Source: Schaalia odontolytica
GTDB taxonomy: Bacteria > Actinomycetota > Actinomycetes > Actinomycetales > Actinomycetaceae
Reading direction: 5' to 3'
Length of the DNA stretch: 64,000 bases
NCBI RefSeq assembly: GCF_031191545.1
Contig: NZ_CP133472.1
Span: 2,294,001-2,358,000 of the forward strand
Position numbers and translations under genes: made by a program. Of this stretch, positions 45,231 through 53,458 are shown piece after piece (the first letter of the stretch is position 1; each line of letters opens with the position of its first letter). Under the pieces are notes generated by a model. The model was not told the DNA's origin, made no database searches, and worked only from the letters and a program-made list of their open reading frames with translations.

Positions 45231-45976
45231 GGGCTAACCCCTACACGGAGGGTGGAGTGCGCCTGCAGAAGGTGCTCGCCCAGGCTGGCGTCGCATCCAG
45301 GCGTGCGTCCGAACAGATGATTGCCGATGGGCGTGTGAGCGTCGACGGAACCGTCGTGCGCAACCAGGGCGTGCGCGTCGATCCCGCGACGCAGGTCATT
45401 CACGTTGACGGGGAGCGCCTGATCCTCGACGAGACGAAGCACATCGTGCTGGCCGTCAACAAGCCAATCGGTACTGTCTCCACGATGAGCGACCCGGAGG
45501 GACGCCCCACGATCGCGGATCTGATCGCTGACTACCCGGAGCGTCTCTACCACGTCGGTCGCCTCGACATCGACACGTCCGGCCTGCTGCTGCTGACCAA
45601 CGACGGCGAGCTCGCGAACCGGCTGACCCACCCGTCCTACGAGATTCGCAAGACCTACGTGGCGCGTCTGCACGGCGACGTCAAGCCTGGCGTCAGGCGC
45701 ACCCTCTTGAACGGTATCGATCTGGAAGACGGGCCGATCAAGGTTGATTCCTTCCGCATTGTCGACACCTACGGCGACATCACGACGGTGGAGATTGTCG
45801 TACATGAGGGGCGTAACCGGCTGGTGCGTCGCATGATGGAGGCCGTCGGCTATCCGGTCCGCGAGCTGGTGCGTACCGGCTTCGGTCCGATCTCTCTTGA
45901 TCACCTGAAGCAGGGCACGACCCGACGCGTTAAGGGCAACGCGTTGGCCGCGCTCTACGACTCCGTCGGCCTGTGA
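45227..45976 (+). CDS. rluB: 23S rRNA pseudouridine synthase, RluB type
   Basis: This enzyme converts a uridine of 23S rRNA (position 2605 in E. coli numbering) to pseudouridine. An S4 RNA-binding domain covers the N-terminus (VRLQKVLAQAGVASRRASEQ). The catalytic motif is GRLDIDTSGLLLLTNDGELA, with catalytic Asp about D114. Later blocks are TYVARLHGDVKPGVRR and HEGRNRLVRRMMEAVGYPVR. Length is 249 aa. It overlaps scpB by four bases and tyrA by four bases. RluB next to scpB is a standard Gram-positive arrangement. RluE/RluF are related but lack this context. Confidence 0.93.
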   Translation: MRANPYTEGGVRLQKVLAQAGVASRRASEQMIADGRVSVDGTVVRNQGVRVDPATQVIHVDGERLILDETKHIVLAVNKPIGTVSTMSDPEGRPTIADLIADYPERLYHVGRLDIDTSGLLLLTNDGELANRLTHPSYEIRKTYVARLHGDVKPGVRRTLLNGIDLEDGPIKVDSFRIVDTYGDITTVEIVVHEGRNRLVRRMMEAVGYPVRELVRTGFGPISLDHLKQGTTRRVKGNALAALYDSVGL

Positions 45977-47187
45977 GCGGCTCGAGCGGGAGGACGGCCC
46001 AGCGCGCCGTTTCGACTGTTGGACCGGTCCTCATCATCGGATCGGGTCTGCTCGGCGCGTCGCTTGGTCTCGCTCTGCGCGCCGGGGGAGTGCCCGTCTA
46101 TCTAGAGGATGCCTCGCCCACGTCCTTGCGCTTGGCCTCTGACGTGGGCGCGGGAGACGCCTTCACTGACGTCCTCGCGCAGGCCGGTGTTCGACGCGCG
46201 GCCTGCGGTACCGATCACCAAGACTATGAGGCTCCTCGTCTCGTCGTCGTCGCGACGCCACCTGACGTCGCCGATCGGGTCATCGTTGAGTCCCTGCTGC
46301 GTTTCCCCGAGGCGATCGTTACCGATGTCGCGTCGGTCAAGGATGCCATCGTCGCCGATGTACTTTCCGGTCTGCGAGCCGAGGGGGCGTCCGAGGCCTC
46401 GTCGCGCTACGTCGGTTCCCATCCGATGGCAGGCCGCGAGCGCAGCGGCGCGGGCGCTGCCGACGCGGACCTCTTCTACGGGCGCCCGTGGGTCATCGTG
46501 GCTCACGACGACACCTGGCCTCGAGCTGTCCTGGTCGCCCGTGCGCTCGCAACTGACGTGGGTGCCGTTCCGCTGGAAATGAACGCGGGGACGCACGATC
46601 ATTCGGTGGCTCTCGTCTCTCACGTCCCGCAGCTCGTGTCTTCGATGCTCGCTGCGCGCCTCGTCGATGCTCCTGCTCAGGCTCTGGGTCTGGCCGGCCA
46701 GGGATTGAGGGATACCGCCCGTATCGCAGGCTCCGATCCGCGTCTGTGGACCGCGATTTTGGCGGGCAACGCCGGGCCAGTCGCATCGATTCTGCGCGAT
46801 TTGCGCGGCGATCTCGACGATCTGTTGACGCACCTTGACGCTGCGGCTGAGCTGGGGCCGCTGCGCGGCGGAAGCGTCGGAGCCATCAATCGCGTCATGA
46901 CCGCTGGAAACCAGGGTGTCTCACGCATTCCCGGCAAGCACGGTGGTGCGCCGTCCCGCTACGCCGAGATTGAGGTTCTCATCCCCGACGAACCGGGTGC
47001 GCTGGGACGTTTGTTCAGCGAGCTGGGCGAATCCGGCATCAACATTGAGGATCTCGTGCTCGAGCACTCGGCGGGGGCACAGGCCGGCGTCGCCCGCGTC
47101 ATGATTGACCCATCAGTTTCTGACCGTTGCGTCGCGGGCCTGCAGGATCGGGGCTGGCGACTCATCACTCACTCAACACCTCGATGA
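45973..47187 (+). CDS. tyrA: Prephenate dehydrogenase with C-terminal ACT domain
   Basis: TyrA oxidatively decarboxylates prephenate to 4-hydroxyphenylpyruvate on the way to tyrosine. The dinucleotide site reads VLIIGSGLLGASLGLALR. The catalytic region reads SHPMAGRERSGAGAADADLF and contains the His of the HPMAG motif. DHSVALVSHVPQLVSSML follows. The last 75 residues form an ACT-like domain (IEVLIPDEPGALGRLFSELG, then SGINIEDLVLEHS), a likely site of feedback control by tyrosine or phenylalanine. Length is 404 aa. The start is GTG 45973, overlapping rluB by four bases. It lies between rluB and cmk in one unit. Confidence 0.94.
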   Translation: MSGSSGRTAQRAVSTVGPVLIIGSGLLGASLGLALRAGGVPVYLEDASPTSLRLASDVGAGDAFTDVLAQAGVRRAACGTDHQDYEAPRLVVVATPPDVADRVIVESLLRFPEAIVTDVASVKDAIVADVLSGLRAEGASEASSRYVGSHPMAGRERSGAGAADADLFYGRPWVIVAHDDTWPRAVLVARALATDVGAVPLEMNAGTHDHSVALVSHVPQLVSSMLAARLVDAPAQALGLAGQGLRDTARIAGSDPRLWTAILAGNAGPVASILRDLRGDLDDLLTHLDAAAELGPLRGGSVGAINRVMTAGNQGVSRIPGKHGGAPSRYAEIEVLIPDEPGALGRLFSELGESGINIEDLVLEHSAGAQAGVARVMIDPSVSDRCVAGLQDRGWRLITHSTPR

Positions 47188-47200
47188 GGAGAATGCTGCT

Positions 47201-47932
47201 ATGAATGACTTGATGCGCAGGGACGCCATTTCGCGCGTGGGCATCACGATCGCGATCGATGGTCCCGCGGGCTCGGGGAAGTCTACCGTCTCTAAGGCTT
47301 TGGCGTCCAGGCTCGGTATTGGCTATCTCGATACTGGCGCGATGTACCGCGCTCTCACGTGGTACTGCCTGGATCGCGGTATCGATCTGACTGCGAAGGA
47401 GGCCGTCGCCGCGGCCGCGAACGACATGCCTCTGCGGCTCGTGTCGGATCCTGCTGATCCTCACGTGTGGGTAGGGGAACGAGAGGTCACCCAGGAGATC
47501 CGCGATCCGCGTATCGCCTTGGAGATCAAGCACGTGTCGACGAATCTTGACGTGCGCGCGTGGATGGCTACGGAGCAGCGCCGACGCATGATGGAAGCCC
47601 GCGAGGAGGGCTCGGGCATGATCGCCGAAGGCCGTGATATCACGACGGTGGTGTGCCCCGACGCGGACGTGCGCATCCTGCTCCTCGCGGATCAGGAAGC
47701 ACGCCTGCGCCGGCGCACTCTCGAACTGTACGGCGACGCGTCCGAGGAACACATGGAGATTGTGCGTGCTCAGGTTGAGGGCCGCGACAGGGCGGATTCC
47801 GCGGTGTCCGAGTTCATGGTGGCGGCACCCGGCGTTCAGACCGTTGATTCAACTGGCCTCGATATCGACGGTGTGTGCGAGGCGATCCTCGCCTACGTGG
47901 ACGCTGACCTTGCGTTCCGCGACGGCCAGTAG
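47201..47932 (+). CDS. cmk: Cytidylate kinase
   Basis: Cmk phosphorylates CMP and dCMP. The P-loop reads ITIAIDGPAGSGKSTVSKAL, followed by GYLDTGAMYRALTWYCLD, diagnostic of the family. Later come the Arg-rich EGRDITTVVCPDADVRILL and LRRRTLELYGDASEE. The start is ATG 47201 with GAGGAG about 10 bases upstream, giving 243 aa. The frame open from 47105 is inside tyrA. A perfect 23-bp hairpin follows the stop. In most relatives der follows directly, but here der is 3.9 kb away on the other strand. Confidence 0.95.
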   Translation: MNDLMRRDAISRVGITIAIDGPAGSGKSTVSKALASRLGIGYLDTGAMYRALTWYCLDRGIDLTAKEAVAAAANDMPLRLVSDPADPHVWVGEREVTQEIRDPRIALEIKHVSTNLDVRAWMATEQRRRMMEAREEGSGMIAEGRDITTVVCPDADVRILLLADQEARLRRRTLELYGDASEEHMEIVRAQVEGRDRADSAVSEFMVAAPGVQTVDSTGLDIDGVCEAILAYVDADLAFRDGQ

Positions 47933-47940
47933 TCACCGAG

Positions 47941-47990
47941 ACAGTAGGGGTGTGCCCCGCACCGACAGGTGCGGGGCACACCCCTACTGT
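47941..47990 (+). terminator. Very long perfect hairpin after cmk
   Basis: A perfect 23-bp stem (47941-47963 with 47968-47990) has loop GACA. It fills the 60-base gap between convergent cmk (+) and the minus-strand membrane protein gene, so it should stop both. There is no T tract. Confidence 0.85.
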
Positions 47991-47992
47991 GC

Positions 47993-48778
47993 TCAGTAGC
48001 CCGGATAGTTCTGTCCAGGTGGCTCGCCGCCAGCCTGCTCAGGAGGCTGGGCGAAAGGCGAAACCTCTTCCTGCGAAGCGGGTGCTCTTCCGTAGCCTCC
48101 GCCTGCTTGCGAGCCGTAGCTTGGCCATTGGCCTGCCTCTGCGCCGTATCCGAATGCGGGTGCCTGGCCGGGTTGGGTACCGTACCCGTAGGTTGGTGCC
48201 TGTCCCGGCTGCGCGCCATACACAGGTCCCTGGGCGGGGGGAGCACCGTAGCCGTTGACAGGGGATACCACCGGCATAGCCTGACCACCGGTGTAGGAGC
48301 TGTTCTTCGACCACAAGGGATTAAAGCCTGCGTGGATCGATTGTCTGGGAGGTACTGTTCCCTGAGGATAGCCTGTGACACCATACTGGGGACCGTTGAC
48401 CCCGGTGTAGTTAGGCATATCGTTGACGTCCTTTCGTGCCCGTCGATACAAGATGATGTAGATGATGGTGATGGGCGAAAAGAAGATGGCCAGAATCATG
48501 AACAGGATGACGGCTTCAAACATCCCGGCACTAGATGCGGAATTGACTGCAGCGCTGTGAGGCGTGTGCGACGAAGATCTGCTGGCGGTCGTACCTGGCC
48601 GTGCCGGAGGGCGGACTATGGCGCTCGATGTTATGACGTTGCCGGAGTCGTGCAGCGCTGCGGAGCTTGCGACCAGCGGCGCGCTTGACTGTCCAGATGC
48701 CAAGGCTAAGGAAGAAACGAGGGGCATGAGGACGCAAGCGAGGGTAGCTCCGTAGGCGAAAAGCCGATGCGACAACAT
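47993..48778 (-). CDS. Predicted membrane protein with Tyr/Gly/Pro/Gln-rich tail (paralog 1)
   Basis: I do not recognise a named family. The start is ATG 48778 with AAGGAG 7 bases upstream; the longer frame to 48835 is unsupported. Of 261 residues, 1-28 form a signal peptide (MLSHRLFAYGATLACVLMPLV, then SSLALASG). A Ser/Ala-rich outside segment follows to about residue 84. One membrane helix (FEAVILFMILAIFFSPITII) is next, then RRARK, predicting a cytoplasmic C-terminus. The tail of about 145 residues is low complexity with repeats such as YGYGTQPGQAPAFGYG. The stretch NYTGVNGPQYGVTG just after the helix matches the neighbouring gene, so the two are paralogs. Function is unknown. Confidence 0.7.
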   Translation of the reverse strand: MLSHRLFAYGATLACVLMPLVSSLALASGQSSAPLVASSAALHDSGNVITSSAIVRPPARPGTTASRSSSHTPHSAAVNSASSAGMFEAVILFMILAIFFSPITIIYIILYRRARKDVNDMPNYTGVNGPQYGVTGYPQGTVPPRQSIHAGFNPLWSKNSSYTGGQAMPVVSPVNGYGAPPAQGPVYGAQPGQAPTYGYGTQPGQAPAFGYGAEAGQWPSYGSQAGGGYGRAPASQEEVSPFAQPPEQAGGEPPGQNYPGY

Positions 48779-48870
48779 AGGCTGGCTCCTTCGTGCGCGA
48801 TGGGAGATGGGGCGAGCGGGTCTACGGAGCCACACGTCTATGCCGGTGCCGTGGTGGGCCTATCGGGATC

Positions 48871-49491
48871 TCAGTAGCTGCCGCCGTAGGTGCTGTTCGG
48901 TCCTGCGTAGGGACCGTAGGTGCCGTTCGGGCCTGCGTAGGGGCCGTTCGGTCCTGACGGCGGGTATCCGGCTTGCCCGCTGCCGTAGTAATTCCCGTAG
49001 CCGCCCATGCCGTACTCGTTTGCCTGCTGTATGGGCGAGTTCATGGGGGCGCCCGTTTGGGGATACTGGGGGCCTCCATAGATGTCCGCGGTGACGCCGT
49101 ATTGAGGGCCGGCGGGGCCGTTGTAGTTCACGGTCTGCTGTTGGCGCCTGGATCCCTGGGTAGACAGGTAACGGAACAGGTAGTAGCCGCCGAAGGCTAG
49201 GATAAGAACGACCAGGGCGATGACGACGGAGACAGGGTCGTGAGACGTGATTCGCGAGCGGAAACGTCGACGTGTTGGCGCAGTTACCGATGTGCTCGTA
49301 TCCACCTGATGTCCCGTGGTGGCAACCTGATGTCCCGTGGTGGCAACGTTAGCGGGGGAGCTGTCCGACCTAACGGCGACCGCACTCGCCTGCGGTGTCG
49401 CTGTGTCCCACGCGCCGGCGTAAGGCAGTGCGACACCCGTGATAGCGAGGGCGAGGGTCGCGGCAAAGGTTAGTGGTCGGCGGATGGTCAT
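48871..49491 (-). CDS. Predicted membrane protein with Tyr/Gly/Asn/Pro-rich tail (paralog 2)
   Basis: This is a paralog of the next gene downstream. The start is ATG 49491 with GGGAGAG 6 bases upstream. The 206-residue product has a signal peptide (MTIRRPLTFAATLALAITGV, then ALPYAGA). A Thr/Val-rich outside segment follows that carries a perfect repeat (ATTGHQV twice), then an Arg-rich stretch. One membrane helix (VSVVIALVVLILAFGGYYLF) precedes the tail. After it comes NYNGPAGPQYGVTA, the shared module, and then a tail with GPNGPYAGPNGTYGPYAGPN repeats. The tail looks disordered and is predicted to be cytoplasmic. It lies 92 bases upstream of paralog 1 on the same strand. Function is unknown; the composition suggests a scaffold or sorting role, which is only a guess. 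Confidence 0.7.
   Translation of the reverse strand: MTIRRPLTFAATLALAITGVALPYAGAWDTATPQASAVAVRSDSSPANVATTGHQVATTGHQVDTSTSVTAPTRRRFRSRITSHDPVSVVIALVVLILAFGGYYLFRYLSTQGSRRQQQTVNYNGPAGPQYGVTADIYGGPQYPQTGAPMNSPIQQANEYGMGGYGNYYGSGQAGYPPSGPNGPYAGPNGTYGPYAGPNSTYGGSY
49304..49345 (-). repeat. Perfect 21-bp tandem repeat (2 copies) within paralog 2
   Basis: The unit ACCTGATGTCCCGTGGTGGCA on the plus strand occurs twice back to back (49304-49324 and 49325-49345). It keeps frame and encodes ATTGHQV twice in the extracellular segment. Identical units suggest recent slippage and possible copy-number variation between strains. Confidence 0.9.
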
Positions 49492-49657
49492 GTGGATCTC
49501 TCCCACGATGAGGGACGGTCATGAATAGGTATCAGTCTAGCCCCACTATTGGCTGTAGACCCGGTGTTTCGCGGGCCGATACGGTCGGCATGATGCTCGT
49601 TGGGAGCAGCATATTTCGACTTGTGTCAATAGTGTGTTGTGGCGCACGCTCGTCGGC

Positions 49658-49687
49658 TTGCTTCCCCAACGTTGGGTGAGCTATAGT
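49658..49687 (+). promoter_or_regulatory. Promoter of tRNA-Pro
   Basis: TTGCTT (49658-49663) and TATAGT (49682-49687) are 18 bases apart and lie 31 bases before the tRNA 5' end. A small hairpin (GTCGCC/GGCGAC) sits in the leader. Confidence 0.6.
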
Positions 49688-49718
49688 TCTACAGGTCGCC
49701 GAGGCGACGAACTAAATA

Positions 49719-49792
<74 letters not shown>

Positions 49793-49798
49793 CGGAAG

Positions 49799-49828
49799 AA
49801 CCGTGAGGAGTGAGCCTCACGGTTTTTT
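49799..49828 (+). terminator. Terminator of tRNA-Pro
   Basis: A 10-bp stem (AACCGTGAGG with CCTCACGGTT) is followed directly by TTTTGTTGTTT, 7 bases past the tRNA. Confidence 0.92.
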
Positions 49829-50435
49829 GTTGTTTGTCGTGCTGTCTGCGTGGAGAAGGTAAGGTAGGGACCTCTGTCCCTGACGACGCTCCAGCTTTTC
49901 ATTTGTAACCGAAATGTGATCCAGATTTTGCTATTATATTTCGGCTGGTAGAACGTAGTTTTCTCGAAAATATCAACGGATTCTTGCAGGTGAAAGCCGC
50001 TAGCTGGGCGTGCGCGAACACTCACAACTAGTTCAATGACTGGAGTAAACTGATTGTCAGGTCGAAGTCGTCAACGGGGATGATTTCGACCTGCTTACTG
50101 TCGGCCGTGGCAGAAGACGACGTGACACCTTAACCAGCGGGTACTCCGCACGTGAGTCGCGCGGTTTAATGTGCGCAACAGTTCGTTGGGCATCTCCGTT
50201 TCCGCGACGACCGCCCGTCCCAGTCCATCGCAGAACGAGGCCACGGCAGGAACGCTCGGAGAACCCCTCAGCGCGCGAGATGATCCACAACGCCAGGCTA
50301 ACCAGACGAGAGGTCCACCAACGTCGGTGTTCGAGTTTGTGGATTCTAGAACTCAGACACCGCCGTCACCTGGTTCACCGCCGAAGCAGATATGGCGCTG
50401 ACAGGCTAATGCGGGACCTGGGTACCGCAGTGCGA
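49829..50435. other. 607-base region without a recognisable gene, AT-rich in its first half
   Basis: No open frame here has homology that I recognise or a convincing ribosome binding site. The first 220 bases are clearly richer in A+T than the surroundings. Three inverted repeats are visible: AGGGAC/GTCCCT (49866-49881), CCGAAAT/ATTTCGG (49909-49944) and CAGGTCGAA/TTCGACCTG (50058-50093). The minus strand carries a consensus -10 hexamer (TATAAT, 49938-49933), though without a clear -35. The second half has normal GC and looks like decayed or non-coding DNA. No repeat of the tRNA-Pro 3' end was found by eye. Confidence 0.55.
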
Positions 50436-50948
50436 TCAGCTCCGCGGATCCGCGTCGATCGCCCCCTGAATGTCGTGGAAGAGCAGGTTCGAGATCTCTA
50501 CCTGCACCATCTCCACCTTGGGCACATCACGCAGGAGCAGCGGATCATTAGCGGATGTCTGAAGCGCCAGCGTTCCGCAACCAAAGATGCGGTCGTCAAC
50601 GCCCTTCTCAATTTGAATATCGGAGATGCGGCTCAGCGGAAGGTCGTGGCCGGTGCGCTTGAGCACACCGGTACGGGTGATCACACGCTTCGTCGTCACC
50701 GTGTAGCTGGTCGACCACCACTTGACCCACGGAGCGATCAACAGCGGGATCGACAGGACCGCGACGGCGATCCAGATCGTCGTGAGCGCCCAGTAGCGGG
50801 CGTCCTGGGGAACATAGAACGATCCGACGGCCGCTGCCAGGACCAAAAGGATTTCGACAACGATCGCTGGGAGCAGGGTCTTAAGGTGCGTGTGCATGTG
50901 CCGGACGACGACCTCGTCCTGACTGAGGAGCTTTTTCGACAGGGCCAT
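50436..50948 (-). CDS. Membrane protein with bacterial PH domain (YdbS-like)
   Basis: The 170-residue product has two membrane helices near residues 24-65 (LLPAIVVEILLVLAAAVGSF and ALTTIWIAVAVLSIPLLIA). A bacterial PH (bPH2) domain follows, with WWSTSYTVTTKRVITRTGVL, then HDLPLSRISDIQIEKGVDDRI and FGCGTLALQTS, the last typical of the family. Such proteins are membrane-anchored and of unknown or accessory function. The start is ATG 50948 (MALSKKLLSQDEVVVRHM). The frame to 51008 lacks homology before that Met, and no strong ribosome binding site is visible. The gene lies downstream of tag on the same strand with 71 bases between. Its 3' side is the gene-free region. Confidence 0.85.
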   Translation of the reverse strand: MALSKKLLSQDEVVVRHMHTHLKTLLPAIVVEILLVLAAAVGSFYVPQDARYWALTTIWIAVAVLSIPLLIAPWVKWWSTSYTVTTKRVITRTGVLKRTGHDLPLSRISDIQIEKGVDDRIFGCGTLALQTSANDPLLLRDVPKVEMVQVEISNLLFHDIQGAIDADPRS

Positions 50949-51019
50949 GTCACCATCATGCCAGATAGCCGGGGCAAGAGGGATAGTCGGTAGGCCCCTG
51001 GTGGCCACGCTGCGTCACG

Positions 51020-51655
51020 TCATGACGGCCTGCGGTACGTACCTACGATGTCAGTATTCACGATGCCTATCGCTGACATCAATGCGAGCATCGTCGTCGG
51101 ACCCACGAAACGGAAGTTCCTGTCCTTCAGCTCCTTAGCGAGCGCCACCGATTCTGGCAGCTGTGTGGGCACCTCGTCCTGTGATCGAGGAAACGGATCC
51201 TGTTTGGGGCGATAGGTCCAGACGAGTTCGCCCAGGTGGGTCGGAGCACGCGAACTGTCGCTGCTGCCACGCATGGTGACCGTTGCGCGTGCGTTACTGA
51301 TTGCAGCCTCAATTTTTCGGCGGTTACGAATGACGCCGGGGTCGCAGAGGATGCGTTCGACGTCGGCCTGCGTGAAGGCAGCGACCCGGTCAGGGCTGAA
51401 ACTCGCGAAAGCTGCGCGCAATGCATCGCGCTTGGCGAGTACCGTTCGCCAGGAGAGCCCGGCTTGGAATCCCTCGAGCACGAGGCGCTCGAAGACGCCT
51501 GCTTCGTCGTGTACGGGCAGTCCCCATTCGGAGTCGTAGTACTCGCGCATGAGTAGGTCATTGGAGGCCCAGTCGGGACGGACGAGGCCGTCGGAACACA
51601 GGGTAAGACCGACGGGAATCGGCCGCGAGGTTGGTGCTGTGCGTGAAGTAGTCAT
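51020..51655 (-). CDS. tag: DNA-3-methyladenine glycosylase I
   Basis: Tag removes 3-methyladenine from alkylated DNA. The 211-residue product shows the family pattern YYDSEWGLPVHDEAGVFERL, then EGFQAGLSWRTVLAKRDALR, and near the end LKDRNFRFVGPTTMLALMSA, in which the Arg-Phe-Val-Gly-Pro segment is conserved. The early Cys in LCSDGLVRPDW fits the zinc site of the family. The start is taken at ATG 51655 (MTTSRTAPT). The longer frame to 51823 would run through the terminator of der. The ribosome binding site is weak. With Pol I and UvrABC it adds to the repair genes in this window. Confidence 0.92.
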   Translation of the reverse strand: MTTSRTAPTSRPIPVGLTLCSDGLVRPDWASNDLLMREYYDSEWGLPVHDEAGVFERLVLEGFQAGLSWRTVLAKRDALRAAFASFSPDRVAAFTQADVERILCDPGVIRNRRKIEAAISNARATVTMRGSSDSSRAPTHLGELVWTYRPKQDPFPRSQDEVPTQLPESVALAKELKDRNFRFVGPTTMLALMSAIGIVNTDIVGTYRRPS

Positions 51656-51777
51656 GACAGGATGGTGCGCCCGGTTCCTCGGCCAGTCAAGGCAGGGGAT
51701 AAGACCTGTGGATACAGGTACGCGCCGCTGGCCGCCTGTGGATAGGGGAGAGGTCGTATGCATGGGTGTCGCGCGAG

Positions 51778-51813
51778 AAGGGCGGGCTGCCACGACCGTG
51801 GCACCCCGCCCTT
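51778..51813 (-). terminator. Terminator of the murE-der unit
   Basis: A 17-bp stem with one mismatch (51778-51794 with 51797-51813) lies 12 bases past the der stop on the minus strand and before tag. Confidence 0.75.
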
Positions 51814-51825
51814 TGTGACTCAAGC

Positions 51826-53379
51826 CTACTTGCGACGGCGTTCACGCACGCGCACCGAAATCTGAATCGGTGTGCCGGCGAAACCGAAGGTCTCGCGAAG
51901 GCGGCGCTCGATGAAACGACGGTAACCAGGATCGAGAAAACCCGTTGTGAAGAGGACGAAGCGCGGGGGCTTGCTCGACGCCTGCGTGCCGAACAGGATG
52001 CGCGGCTGCTTGCCGCCGCGCAGCGGGTGAGGATGGGCGGCGACCAGCTGACCCAGGAAGGCGTTGAGCTGGCCCGTGGGGATACGGGTTTCCCAGCCTT
52101 CCAGGGCGGTGTCGAGCGCGCGCACGATGCGGTTCGTATGCCAGCCAGTCTTAGCGGCAAGGTTGATGCGCGGTGCCCACTGGATCTGTACGAGCTCACG
52201 TTCAAGCTCGTTCTTGATCTCCTTCTGTCGCTCTTCGTCGACGAGATCCCACTTGTTGGTGACGACGACGAGTGCGCGGCCGGCATCGATGACCTGCTGC
52301 ACGACGCGGACGTCCTGTTCGGTCAGCGCAGTGGAACCGTCGATGAGGACGAGTGCGACCTCGGCCTTCTCGATCGCTGCCTGGGTGCGGATCGACGCGT
52401 AGTAGTCCGCTCCGGTCGTACGGTGCATCTTGCGGCGAATGCCTGCGGTGTCAACGAACCACCACGAGCGATTATCGAGCTCGATGAGTTCGTCGACGGG
52501 GTCACGCGTGGTGCCCGCCAGCTCGTTAACGACGACGCGCTCGCCGCCGGCCAGCGCGTTCAGCAAGGAAGACTTGCCGACGTTCGGGCGGCCGACGAGA
52601 GCGACGCGCCGCGGACCGCCGGTGGGCAGTGCCGAAGCGACGGCGGACTCGCTTGGGAGAACCTCCATGATGACGTCGAGGAGATCGCCCGTTCCACGTC
52701 CGTGCAGCGCCGAGATCGGGTAGGGCTCACCCAGGCCGAGGCTCCACAGGTAGGCCGCGTCGGCCTCCTGAAGGGGTGAGTCGACCTTGTTGGCGGCCAG
52801 GATGATCGGCTTCTTCTTCGAGCGCAGCATCTCGACAATGCGCTCGTCCGAGGCCGTGACGCCGACGGTCGCGTCGAGAACGAGGACGACAGCATCGGCC
52901 AGGTCAACCGCGATCTCGGCCTGCTCCGCGACAGAGCGGTCCAGACCCTTGACATCGATTTCCCATCCGCCAGTGTCAACGAGCGTGAAGTCGCGGCCCG
53001 CCCATTCGGCAGGGTAGGAGACGCGGTCGCGGGTCACGCCGGGCGTGTCCTGAACGACGGCCTCGCGCCGTCCGAGGATGCGGTTGACCAGTGTGGACTT
53101 GCCGACATTGGGGCGTCCAACGACTGCGAGCACAGGCAGGCCAGCCGCCACGTCGTCGACGTCCTCGAGCCCAGACTCGCCTTCCAAGAGCGCCAGGTCC
53201 TCCTCGTCCAGGTCGAACTGGTCGAGGTTTGCGCGCATCACGCGGGCGCGAGCCTCGGTCTCCTCGTCGCTCAGTTCGATCGCGTCGGAGGGGGCCGTCG
53301 TCGCGTCCTCGATGTAGGTCTCGTCCGCGCCCGCATCGTACTCGGTGGTTACGTCGGGCTGCTTATCAAAGTCGTTCAC
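51826..53379 (-). CDS. der: GTPase Der (EngA), ribosome biogenesis
   Basis: Der has two tandem GTPase domains and helps assemble the 50S subunit. The first G1 motif GRPNVGKS is at residues 88-95, with G3 DTGGWE and G4 NKVD. The second G1 reads [18 protein letters not shown], with DTAGIR and NKWD. The C-terminal KH-like domain ([19 protein letters not shown], then [18 protein letters not shown]) is complete. An acidic N-terminal extension of about 80 residues precedes the first domain, as in other actinobacteria. Length is 517 aa. It lies 79 bases downstream of murE and ends at a terminator. It normally follows cmk, so its position here shows a rearrangement. Confidence 0.96.
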   Translation of the reverse strand: MNDFDKQPDVTTEYDAGADETYIEDATTAPSDAIELSDEETEARARVMRANLDQFDLDEEDLALLEGESGLEDVDDVAAGLPVLAVVGRPNVGKSTLVNRILGRREAVVQDTPGVTRDRVSYPAEWAGRDFTLVDTGGWEIDVKGLDRSVAEQAEIAVDLADAVVLVLDATVGVTASDERIVEMLRSKKKPIILAANKVDSPLQEADAAYLWSLGLGEPYPISALHGRGTGDLLDVIMEVLPSESAVASALPTGGPRRVALVGRPNVGKSSLLNALAGGERVVVNELAGTTRDPVDELIELDNRSWWFVDTAGIRRKMHRTTGADYYASIRTQAAIEKAEVALVLIDGSTALTEQDVRVVQQVIDAGRALVVVTNKWDLVDEERQKEIKNELERELVQIQWAPRINLAAKTGWHTNRIVRALDTALEGWETRIPTGQLNAFLGQLVAAHPHPLRGGKQPRILFGTQASSKPPRFVLFTTGFLDPGYRRFIERRLRETFGFAGTPIQISVRVRERRRK

Positions 53380-53458
53380 GCGCCCAGTCTACGGTGTGGC
53401 GCACTGCAAAGGCCCGATGGGAGTACCTGCGGCGCGCCAGTTCACAGCTGTGGCGTGG

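Noticed and set aside
47969-48688. 239-aa plus-strand frame opposite the first Tyr/Gly-rich membrane protein
   Set aside because: It starts inside the long hairpin and lacks a ribosome binding site, while the minus-strand gene has a good one plus a signal peptide and helix.
50169-50993. 274-aa plus-strand frame across the gene-free region and the PH-domain gene
   Set aside because: Its second half is antisense to a real PH-domain protein and its first half shows no domain or ribosome binding site.
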